Positions 51,835 to 59,677 of a DNA stretch of 64,000 bases are shown here, one piece after another. Position numbers and translations under genes: made by a program. Numbering within the stretch: position 1 is the stretch's first letter; each line of letters begins with the position of its first letter. The notes beneath the pieces were generated by a model. That model made no database searches. It was given only the letters and a program-made list of their open reading frames with translations, and was not told the DNA's origin. This DNA comes from Paenibacillus silvae (GTDB lineage Bacteria > Bacillota > Bacilli > Paenibacillales > Paenibacillaceae), in contig NZ_BMFU01000008.1 of NCBI RefSeq assembly GCF_014639235.1, forward strand, positions 180,891-244,890, in the 5' to 3' direction.

Positions 51835-53181
51835 GTGGACAGCCATACTTCTGATTTATGGCAGCAAATTTTATCAATTATACAAAACAAACTCAGCAAA
51901 CCCAGCTTCGACACCTGGTTCAAAGCAACGAAAGCAACCAAGCTAAATGATCAGACGATTGTGATCTCCGCCCCAACCACGTTTGCCGTCGAATGGCTGG
52001 AGAGCCGTTATACCAAACTGGTCGGTTCGACGGTCTATGAGCTGCTTGGCAAACAGGTCGATGTGAAATTTGTCATCGAAGAGAACAAGCCAGTAGAGCC
52101 AGACCCTCAGCTGCCTGCGCCTACGCCAACGGTCGTTCAGGAAGAAGCGGTGCTCAGCATGCTGAATCCAAAATATACGTTTGATACCTTTGTCATCGGG
52201 CCGGGCAACCGTTTTGCCCATGCCGCATCGCTGGCGGTCGCTGAAGCGCCCGCCAAAGCGTACAATCCTCTTTTCCTGTATGGAGGAGTTGGACTTGGCA
52301 AGACCCACTTGATGCACGCAATAGGACATTATATTTTGGAGCATGACCCGAGCAGCAAGGTGGTTTATTTGTCATCTGAGAAATTTACGAACGAATTCAT
52401 TAACTCGATCCGGGACAATCGCGGGGAAAGCTTCCGCAACAAATACCGGAGCGTAGATATTCTGCTTATTGATGATATTCAGTTCCTGGCCGGAAAAGAA
52501 TCAACGCAAGAGGAATTTTTCCATACGTTTAATGCGCTGCATGAGGAACGGAAGCAGATCATCATCTCCAGCGACAGACCACCGAAGGAAATTCCAACCC
52601 TGGAGGAGCGGCTGCGCTCCCGGTTTGAGTGGGGTTTGATTACGGATATTCAGCCTCCGGATCTGGAGACGCGGATTGCCATTTTGCGTAAAAAGGCGCG
52701 TGCGGAGAACCTAGATATTCCGAATGAAGCGATGATGTATATCGCTAACCAGATCGATACGAACATTCGAGAGCTTGAAGGGGCGCTCATTCGTGTCGTT
52801 GCATACTCTTCACTGACCAATCAGGACGTAAGTTCCCATCTGGCCGCTGAAGCCTTGAAGGACATCATTCCTTCCAGCCGTCCCAAAATGATCACAATTC
52901 AAGACATCCAACAAAAGGTCGGCGAGTATTACAGCCTCAAGCTTGAAGACTTCAAAGCACGGAAACGGACAAAAGCTGTTGCTTTCCCGAGACAGATTGC
53001 AATGTATCTCTCTCGAGAACTGACAGACTTTTCTCTGCCCAAAATCGGGGAAGCTTTCGGAGGACGAGATCATACCACCGTCATTCACGCCCATGAAAAG
53101 ATCTCTCAAGCGATCAAGAACGATCAGGATCTCTATAAAGTTATCAACAACTTAACCGAAAAAATTAAGAATCCAACCTGA
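51835..53181 (+). CDS. dnaA: chromosomal replication initiator DnaA
   Basis: 448 residues. Domain I (1-80) for oligomers, a short linker (about 85-110), AAA+ domain with Walker A GGVGLGKTHLMHAIG and Walker B LLIDDIQFLAG, and the DNA-binding domain with GGRDHTTVIHAHEKI. Opens oriC at the DnaA-trio downstream. Start GTG at 51835, GGAG at 9 nt. Between two clusters of its own boxes. Confidence 0.99.
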   Translation: MDSHTSDLWQQILSIIQNKLSKPSFDTWFKATKATKLNDQTIVISAPTTFAVEWLESRYTKLVGSTVYELLGKQVDVKFVIEENKPVEPDPQLPAPTPTVVQEEAVLSMLNPKYTFDTFVIGPGNRFAHAASLAVAEAPAKAYNPLFLYGGVGLGKTHLMHAIGHYILEHDPSSKVVYLSSEKFTNEFINSIRDNRGESFRNKYRSVDILLIDDIQFLAGKESTQEEFFHTFNALHEERKQIIISSDRPPKEIPTLEERLRSRFEWGLITDIQPPDLETRIAILRKKARAENLDIPNEAMMYIANQIDTNIRELEGALIRVVAYSSLTNQDVSSHLAAEALKDIIPSSRPKMITIQDIQQKVGEYYSLKLEDFKARKRTKAVAFPRQIAMYLSRELTDFSLPKIGEAFGGRDHTTVIHAHEKISQAIKNDQDLYKVINNLTEKIKNPT

Positions 53182-53194
53182 ACAAGTCCCAAGC

Positions 53195-53291
53195 CTATGC
53201 ACAACGTGTACACATGTGGATAGGCTTAATTTTATGGGTTTAACCCTACTTATCCACATATTCAGTGCCCCTATTACTATTATTACTATAA
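53195..53291. other. oriC part C: DnaA boxes and DnaA-trio unwinding element
   Basis: A perfect TTATCCACA (53250-53258) is followed by a short GC-rich patch (53265-53271) and then CTA-TTA-CTA-TTA-TTA-CTA-TAA (53271-53291). Its other strand reads 3'-GAT-AAT-GAT-AAT-AAT-GAT-ATT-5', the DnaA-trio pattern. Weaker boxes (one mismatch) at 53195-53203 and 53215-53223. This is the predicted opening point of the chromosome. Confidence 0.92.
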
Positions 53292-53413
53292 AGATCTAAA
53301 GATATCTTCTCCAAAAAGCCGTCGCAAAGCACGGCCTTCGGCCTATCAATAAACACCTTTTCAAGACCAAACCAGAACAGGCTCAATCCAAAAAATCCGC
53401 TAGGAGTGAAATC

Positions 53414-54556
53414 ATGAAAATCAGCATAATGAAAAGCTATCTTAACGAGTCCATTCAGCAAGTATCCAAAGCGATCTCCAGTCGTACGACGATCCCCATT
53501 CTGAGCGGTATCAAATTCGACGTGAATCACCAAGGTGTGACGTTGACAGCAAGTGACACGGATATATCCATTCAGTCATTTATCCCGCTTGAAGAGGGAG
53601 ACAAAAGTGTGGTTCAGGTGGAGCAGCCAGGAAGCGTTGTGCTGCCAGCCAAGTTTTTCGTTGAGATCATCAAAAAGCTGCCTTCGCAGGAAGTCCATAT
53701 GGAGGTCAAAGAAAATTTCAACACCTTTATCTCCGCAGGCGCTACCGAGATTCAGCTCGTTGGTCTGGACCCGGAGGAGTTCCCGGTGTTGCCAAGCATT
53801 GAAGAGAATCAAACTGTATCCATTCCTGGCGATCTGCTTAAAAATATGATCAAGCAGACGGTATTTTCTATTTCTACCCATGAAACAACACCAATTCTGA
53901 CAGGGGTATTATGGAGTCTGGCGGATAACGAGTTGAAATTTGTGGCAACTGACCGTCACCGTCTTGCTACACGCTCGGCAATGCTGGATAATGCAGAGGG
54001 CATCCGTTTCAACAATGTGGTTATCTCGGGTAAAACGTTGAACGAGCTGAGCAAAATTGTGCCAGATCAGAATACACTTGTGGATATCGTTGTTGCAGAC
54101 AATCAGGTATTGTTCAAAATTGACCGCGTATTGTTCTATTCCCGCATTTTGGACGGAACATATCCGGATACTTCTAGAATTATTCCAACGTCCTACAAAA
54201 CAGAACTTGTTTTGGACACAAAAAAGTTAAGTGAATCGATTGACCGGGCTTATTTGCTGTCGCGTGAGGAAAAAACAAACATTGTTCGTATGCAGACGAT
54301 GGACTCCGGCACGATTGAAATATCCTCCAGCTCCTCTGAGCTTGGTAAGGTAAGAGAAGAGATTGAGCCTGCTGAATTTACGGGTGATCCGCTCAAAATC
54401 TCGTTTAACTCCAAATATATGCTCGATGTGCTGAAAGTTGTGGAAAGTGAGCAGTTGATGATTGCCTTTACCGGTGTCATGAGCCCGATCATCCTTAAAC
54501 CGCTGGACGACAGTCACAGCTTGTACGTCATCCTGCCTTACCGGACGACCAATTAA
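53414..54556 (+). CDS. dnaN: DNA polymerase III beta sliding clamp
   Basis: 380 residues of three similar domains, starting MKISIMKSYLNESIQQVSKA, ending LYVILPYRTTN, where the conserved P-M/L-R tail part is PYRTTN. The clamp encircles DNA and tethers the polymerase. 232 bp after dnaA, the gap holding the oriC opening element. AGGAG before the ATG. Confidence 0.98.
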   Translation: MKISIMKSYLNESIQQVSKAISSRTTIPILSGIKFDVNHQGVTLTASDTDISIQSFIPLEEGDKSVVQVEQPGSVVLPAKFFVEIIKKLPSQEVHMEVKENFNTFISAGATEIQLVGLDPEEFPVLPSIEENQTVSIPGDLLKNMIKQTVFSISTHETTPILTGVLWSLADNELKFVATDRHRLATRSAMLDNAEGIRFNNVVISGKTLNELSKIVPDQNTLVDIVVADNQVLFKIDRVLFYSRILDGTYPDTSRIIPTSYKTELVLDTKKLSESIDRAYLLSREEKTNIVRMQTMDSGTIEISSSSSELGKVREEIEPAEFTGDPLKISFNSKYMLDVLKVVESEQLMIAFTGVMSPIILKPLDDSHSLYVILPYRTTN

Positions 54557-54569
54557 CGAAAGGAAGATC

Positions 54570-54788
54570 ATGATGAAACAAGTATCCATCCGTACGGAAT
54601 ACATCAAGCTTGACCAATTTCTAAAACTTGCAGATTGCATCCCCACTGGAGGCATGGCCAAAGCGATACTGCAGGAAGGGCTTGTACGTGTGAATAAAGA
54701 GCCTGAGGAACGTCGTGGACGGAAGTTATACCCTGGGGATATCGTAGAGGTGGACGGAGAAGGCACATTTGAAGTGGTTGCCGAATAG
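54570..54788 (+). CDS. rlbA: S4-domain protein RlbA/YaaA
   Basis: 72 residues, one S4-like RNA-binding domain (IKLDQFLKLADCIPTGGMAK, in pieces; GRKLYPGDIVEV). In B. subtilis YaaA is implicated in large-subunit ribosome assembly. 13 bp after dnaN, before recF, the standard place. AAGGAAG lies before the first of two adjacent ATGs. Confidence 0.93.
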   Translation: MMKQVSIRTEYIKLDQFLKLADCIPTGGMAKAILQEGLVRVNKEPEERRGRKLYPGDIVEVDGEGTFEVVAE

Positions 54789-54847
54789 AAAAACCAGGGT
54801 GCAATCCGGCTGCCTCCTGACGGACGGGAAAAAAGGGAGGTTACCGC

Positions 54848-55960
54848 GTGTTTGTGAACAGCATAGAGTTGCAGCAATTCCGCAATTATGAACATCTGAA
54901 GCTGGATTCATTTGGTCCCGTCAACCTGTTGATTGGACAAAATGCTCAAGGCAAGACCAATCTGGCCGAGGCTATTTTTGTGCTTGCACTCACCAAGAGC
55001 CATCGCACCTCCCGGGATAAGGAACTGATCCGATTTGGCGAGGACCGGTCACGACTTACAGCTGAGGTCGACAAAAAATACGGAGCAGTCAAACTGGAGC
55101 TTTCCTTGTCGCAGCAAGGCAAAAAAGCAAAAATCAACGGGCTGGAGCAGCGAAAATTAAGCGATTTTGTCGGGTCACTCAATGTGGTGATGTTTGCTCC
55201 CGAGGATCTGGAGATCGTCAAAGGCACACCGGGGGTACGCCGCCGGTTCCTTGACATGGAGATCGGGCAAGTGGCTCCAGGTTATCTGTACCACCTGCAG
55301 CAGTATCAAAAGGTGCTGGTGCAGCGGAACAATCTGCTCAAGCAGCTGTGGGGCCAAGGAGCATCTGCCCAGACGATGCTGGAGATCTGGAACGAGCAGC
55401 TGGCAGAGCATGGTGTTAAAATCGTCAAAAAAAGGAAACAATTCATAAAGAAACTGCAAAAGTGGGCTGAAACGATACATCAGGGCATCACCGGAGGCGG
55501 TGAAGTCCTGCGCCTGGCCTACCTTCCCTCCTTCAGCGAGGCGGCTGAGGAAGATGAAGCTGTCTTAATGGATCAATTTATGATAAAATTATCACAAATG
55601 AAAGAGCAGGAGATTCGCCGAGGCACAACGCTAAGTGGGCCGCATCGGGATGACCTGTCCTTTTTCATTAACGAACGGGAAGTACAAACGTATGGCTCTC
55701 AAGGGCAGCAGCGCACTACAGCGTTGTCTCTTAAGCTTGCGGAAATTGAACTGATTCATGAAGAGATCGGAGAATATCCGGTTCTTCTGCTGGATGATGT
55801 GTTATCCGAACTCGATCCTTTTCGCCAAACCCAACTGATTGAAACATTCCAAAGCAAGGTACAGACCTTTATTACCGCTACGGGAATTGAGAGCCTAAAC
55901 GTTGACAAGCTTAAAGATGCCAGTATTTATCACGTTCATGCCGGACAGGTGGAACGCTAA
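54848..55960 (+). CDS. recF: DNA replication and repair protein RecF
   Basis: 370 residues. Walker A GQNAQGKTN (about 29-37), ABC-type signature LSGPHRDD, Walker B LLLDDVLSELD. RecF helps load RecA at gaps. Start GTG at 54848 with GGAGG at 7 nt. 59 bp after rlbA. remB follows at 13 bp. Confidence 0.98.
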   Translation: MFVNSIELQQFRNYEHLKLDSFGPVNLLIGQNAQGKTNLAEAIFVLALTKSHRTSRDKELIRFGEDRSRLTAEVDKKYGAVKLELSLSQQGKKAKINGLEQRKLSDFVGSLNVVMFAPEDLEIVKGTPGVRRRFLDMEIGQVAPGYLYHLQQYQKVLVQRNNLLKQLWGQGASAQTMLEIWNEQLAEHGVKIVKKRKQFIKKLQKWAETIHQGITGGGEVLRLAYLPSFSEAAEEDEAVLMDQFMIKLSQMKEQEIRRGTTLSGPHRDDLSFFINEREVQTYGSQGQQRTTALSLKLAEIELIHEEIGEYPVLLLDDVLSELDPFRQTQLIETFQSKVQTFITATGIESLNVDKLKDASIYHVHAGQVER

Positions 55961-55973
55961 GGAGTGATGGCTT

Positions 55974-56222
55974 ATGTACATTCATCTGGGCGGAGAGAAA
56001 ATCATCCGTTCTTCCGAACTGGTAGCTATTTTTGATATATCCATTGAAAAATCTTCAAAAATATCGAAGCAGTACGTTACACATGCCGAACAGGAAAAAA
56101 CCGTTGAGCATATCGGCGAAGAGGAAGCAAAGTCCATTGTAGTGACGAAAAACATCGTGTATTATTCACCGATTTCCTCCGCTACGCTCAAGAAGCGTGC
56201 TCACCATTTTCCTGATCTCTAG
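55974..56222 (+). CDS. remB: RemB/YaaB (DUF370) extracellular matrix regulator
   Basis: 82 residues, beginning MYIHLGGEKIIRSSELVAIFD. Family proteins act on matrix gene expression in B. subtilis (RemA/RemB). Position between recF and gyrB is that of yaaB/remB. GGAG before the ATG. Confidence 0.93.
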   Translation: MYIHLGGEKIIRSSELVAIFDISIEKSSKISKQYVTHAEQEKTVEHIGEEEAKSIVVTKNIVYYSPISSATLKKRAHHFPDL

Positions 56223-56311
56223 TGTTGTTGCAGGAGAGAGCTTCGGTGCTGCTTATATTTTTAAGTTAACGCATATTCAAGATATTGAATCTATAGAAGT
56301 AGGTGAAAGGC

Positions 56312-58222
56312 ATGTCTATGAATCAACCGTCATATGATGCGAATGAAATTCAGGTCCTTGAAGGACTGGAAGCCGTACGTAAACGTCCGGGGATGTACAT
56401 CGGTTCCACCAGTGCCAAAGGTCTGCATCATCTGGTCTGGGAAGTAGTGGACAACAGTATCGATGAAGCGCTGGCGGGTTACTGTGATCATATCGAGATC
56501 AACATCCACGAAGATAATAGCGTAACCGTTGTGGATAATGGACGGGGAATTCCGGTTGGCGAACATGCCAAAATGAAACGTCCAGCTCTCGAAGTTGTTA
56601 TGACTGTTCTCCATGCGGGCGGTAAATTTGGCGGCGGCGGGTACAAGGTATCCGGCGGTTTGCACGGTGTAGGTGTATCTGTTGTTAACGCGCTGTCCGA
56701 AAAAGTGGTGGTTACCGTTAAGCGTGACGGCCATATTCATCAGCAGGAATATCGCCGTGGTGTTCCGCAGTATGATCTTAAAGTCATCGGTACGACAGAT
56801 GAGACGGGAACAACGGTAACATTCCATCCTGACCCGGAGATATTTACGGAAACAACCGTCTACGATTACGACACATTGCTGACACGTGTCCGCGAGCTGG
56901 CTTTTCTGAACAAAGGCATTGGCCTGACTCTGACGGATGAGCGTACAGGTGCAACCAATTCCTTCATGTACGAAGGCGGGATCATCGAATATGTTTCCTT
57001 CCTGAATCAGAAGCGCGAGGTGCTGCACGAGAATCCAATCTATGTTGAAGGTGCGCGAGATAACATTCAGGTGGAAGTTGCATTGCAATACAATGACAAT
57101 TACACCGAGAATATTTATTCTTTTGCCAACAACATCAACACCCATGAGGGCGGAACGCATGAATCAGGCTTCAAGAGTGCGCTCACACGGATTATTAATG
57201 ACTATGCCCGCAAGTCGGGTGTAATTAAAGATAGCACCGGCAACTTGTCTGGTGACGATGTACGGGAAGGTCTGACGGCCATTATCTCGGTCAAAATTCC
57301 TGAGCCGCAATTCGAAGGACAGACCAAAACCAAGCTCGGAAACAGTGAAGTGCGTGGTATTGTGGAATCTTTGTTCGCAGAGAAGCTGCAGGAGTTTCTG
57401 GAAGAGAATCCTTCCGTATCCCGTCGCATTTTGGAAAAAGGCTTGCAGGCAGCTCGCGCCCGTGAAGCGGCACGTAAAGCTCGTGAGTTAACACGCCGTA
57501 AAGGTGCGCTGGAAGTCAGCTCCCTGCCAGGTAAACTGGCGGACTGTTCATCCAAGGATGCGTCCATCAGCGAGTTGTACATCGTCGAAGGAGACTCTGC
57601 CGGCGGTTCCGCCAAACAGGGGCGTGACCGTCACTTCCAGGCTATTTTGCCACTGCGTGGTAAGATTCTGAACGTGGAAAAGGCACGTCTGGATCGTATT
57701 CTCGGCAACGCCGAAATTCGCGCAATTATCACTGCGATGGGAACAGGGATCGGAGACGATTTCGACATTTCCAAAGCACGTTATCACAAAATCATTCTGA
57801 TGACCGATGCCGATGTCGATGGTGCTCACATCCGAACACTGCTGCTGACCTTCCTGTATCGGTACATGCGCAAAATCATTGAGGCTGGTTATGTATATAT
57901 CGCACAGCCGCCACTTTTCAAGATTGAGCGCAACAAGGTGATTCGTTATGCTGGCTCGGAGAAAGAGCGTGACGAGATTATCGCTTCTCTGGGAGAGAAC
58001 GCCAAGTACAACATCCAGCGTTACAAAGGTCTGGGCGAGATGAATGCCGGACAGCTGTGGGAAACAACGATGGACCCGGAAAGCCGCACGATGCTGCAAG
58101 TATCCATCAGCGATGCGATGCTGGCAGATGCCATGTTTGATACATTGATGGGGGATAACGTTGAACCTCGTCGTGATTTCATTCAGGAAAATGCAAAATA
58201 CGTGAAAAACCTCGATATTTAA
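56312..58222 (+). CDS. gyrB: DNA gyrase subunit B
   Basis: 636 residues. GHKL ATPase domain (1-220) with VVDNGRGIPVG and GGLHGVGVSVVNALS, transducer, TOPRIM with EGDSAGGSAKQGRD and DADVDGAHIRTL. Start ATG at 56312; the longer GTG (56303) overlaps the ribosome site. Partner of gyrA, from which it is separated by an opposing gene. Confidence 0.98.
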   Translation: MSMNQPSYDANEIQVLEGLEAVRKRPGMYIGSTSAKGLHHLVWEVVDNSIDEALAGYCDHIEINIHEDNSVTVVDNGRGIPVGEHAKMKRPALEVVMTVLHAGGKFGGGGYKVSGGLHGVGVSVVNALSEKVVVTVKRDGHIHQQEYRRGVPQYDLKVIGTTDETGTTVTFHPDPEIFTETTVYDYDTLLTRVRELAFLNKGIGLTLTDERTGATNSFMYEGGIIEYVSFLNQKREVLHENPIYVEGARDNIQVEVALQYNDNYTENIYSFANNINTHEGGTHESGFKSALTRIINDYARKSGVIKDSTGNLSGDDVREGLTAIISVKIPEPQFEGQTKTKLGNSEVRGIVESLFAEKLQEFLEENPSVSRRILEKGLQAARAREAARKARELTRRKGALEVSSLPGKLADCSSKDASISELYIVEGDSAGGSAKQGRDRHFQAILPLRGKILNVEKARLDRILGNAEIRAIITAMGTGIGDDFDISKARYHKIILMTDADVDGAHIRTLLLTFLYRYMRKIIEAGYVYIAQPPLFKIERNKVIRYAGSEKERDEIIASLGENAKYNIQRYKGLGEMNAGQLWETTMDPESRTMLQVSISDAMLADAMFDTLMGDNVEPRRDFIQENAKYVKNLDI

Positions 58223-58235
58223 TCGATTTGCGAAG

Positions 58236-58262
58236 AGGCGCCTGTGAGGGCGCCTTTTTTAT
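58236..58262 (+). terminator. gyrB terminator
   Basis: AGGCGCC-N6-GGCGCCT followed by six T residues, 14 bp after the gyrB stop. Confidence 0.93.
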
Positions 58263-58284
58263 ATTATGAGTGGTATGCGCTTAT

Positions 58285-59250
58285 TTATCTGGCAGTCCGA
58301 CGTTTGAGGGCAGAAGCCTGCGCTTTGGAGGCTTTGGAAGTTGTCTTTTTTGTTTTACCCTTCTTGGAAGCGGGCAGACGTCCATAAGCAATCGCATAAC
58401 GTTTGATCTTGCGATAGGCCTCTTTGTCAGGCAACAGACCAAAAGCGTAGATGCCAGGCAGCGTATTGACCTCCAGAATCCAGGGACGGCCTTGATCATC
58501 AAGTGCAATATCAATGCCGATCTCCTTAAGTCTGGGAAAGGTGCTCTGCAGCTGAACTGCAGTATGAATCCCGAGCCGATATAATTCATGCTGCAGCTTT
58601 TGGAATCGATCCTTTTTCAGCTGAGGGAGTACCAATTCTTCAAACGTGGCGAGCCTGCCTCCTCCATGAATGTTTGTGATGATTTTCCCTGGTGCAGCGA
58701 TTCGGCCCAGAATACCTGTCGTTTCCCAGTTATGCTGCAGGTTCTTCTGCGTTAATACACGCAGATCAAAAGGCAAACCTTCATGTTTCATCAAAGGAAT
58801 GCCCTGCTGAATGATATAGTCACGCTGTTGGATGCGTTTGTTTAGTGCTTGTTCCAATTCATCAAGAGAATGAAAGACATGCTCCTCTGTTCCATGCTGG
58901 AGATGATAGGTGAGAAGCTCAAGCTTGCTTGGTTGGGTTAGCTCAGACTTGGTGGAATGTGCAGCTTCTGTAGCTTCTGATTCTTCAGACAGTTCAGCAT
59001 CGTTTGTCTCATTTGCCGTTTCTTCCGGTGCAGTAGCTGCCAGAGTGACCCGTTTCGTCTTCACACGCATTACGCCGTTGCCATACGTTCCGCGGTCCGG
59101 CTTGATATAGTTCGCCGGAAACAACTCGGTCATCCGTTCCAGTGCTTGCCGGCTGTATTTTCGAGTCACGGGTATATATTCATTTACGTGGCGACTGTGC
59201 TGAAGGACAGCTGTTTTGGCCCATTTGCTGGAGACGCGCTGGATACTCAA
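58285..59250 (-). CDS. YheC/YheD-family ATP-grasp protein, spore-coat associated
   Basis: 321 residues. Fragments of the YheC/D block are visible: NYIKPDRGTYGNGVMRV, PFDLRVLTQ, GGGRLATFEE and ILEVNTLPGIYAF (ATP-grasp metal-binding Glu/Asn). The insert about 75-105 is Glu/Ala/Thr-rich, and the C-terminal tail (about 295-321) is Lys/Ala-rich. Members are found in spore coats in Bacillus, and the reaction is unknown. It lies between gyrB and gyrA on the opposite strand, head-on to the rightward fork, and converges with gyrB. Divergent from gyrA. Confidence 0.88.
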   Translation of the reverse strand: MSIQRVSSKWAKTAVLQHSRHVNEYIPVTRKYSRQALERMTELFPANYIKPDRGTYGNGVMRVKTKRVTLAATAPEETANETNDAELSEESEATEAAHSTKSELTQPSKLELLTYHLQHGTEEHVFHSLDELEQALNKRIQQRDYIIQQGIPLMKHEGLPFDLRVLTQKNLQHNWETTGILGRIAAPGKIITNIHGGGRLATFEELVLPQLKKDRFQKLQHELYRLGIHTAVQLQSTFPRLKEIGIDIALDDQGRPWILEVNTLPGIYAFGLLPDKEAYRKIKRYAIAYGRLPASKKGKTKKTTSKASKAQASALKRRTAR

Positions 59251-59677
59251 TGTGCATCAGTCCTTTCTTGTTTTGATCGGCTCGTCTGAGAGGCTGCATG
59301 CAGAAAATCAAAGGACAAGAGACGATTTCAGTGGTATAATAGAGGAATATGGCGTTTTGTGCTGTGGGCTGCTAAAGTTGTAGTTTGATTGCCAGTTGGG
59401 AACGGCTCCAGCCTTAAATTAGACAGTGCATATGCCGCTTTTCTAGCATTGTATGTGGTTTTGGAGAGGAAGGCAGGGCTAATCCCCAGACTCACATAAG
59501 TTCCCGGAAGAAAGGCTATTGCCCAGCAGACGTTTAATTGTGTAACTTTTGTGAAAGTAATATAATAAAGAGTAGCGTTCTTGCGCGGTTGTAGCCTTGT
59601 TAGGCTTTTCACATATATTATTTTTTTCGAAATGATTGATTTGGAACGTTGGTTAAAGGACAAGAAGGAGGTCCAGC
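59251..59677 (+). promoter_or_regulatory. gyrA upstream region with two promoters
   Basis: A weak promoter, AGGACA (59312-59317), 17 bp, TATAAT (59335-59340), and a better one, TTGTGT (59538-59543), 17 bp, TATAAT (59561-59566). Between them, about 200 bp without a gene, which could be the leader of the upstream transcript. GGAGG lies 6 nt before gyrA. Confidence 0.6.
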
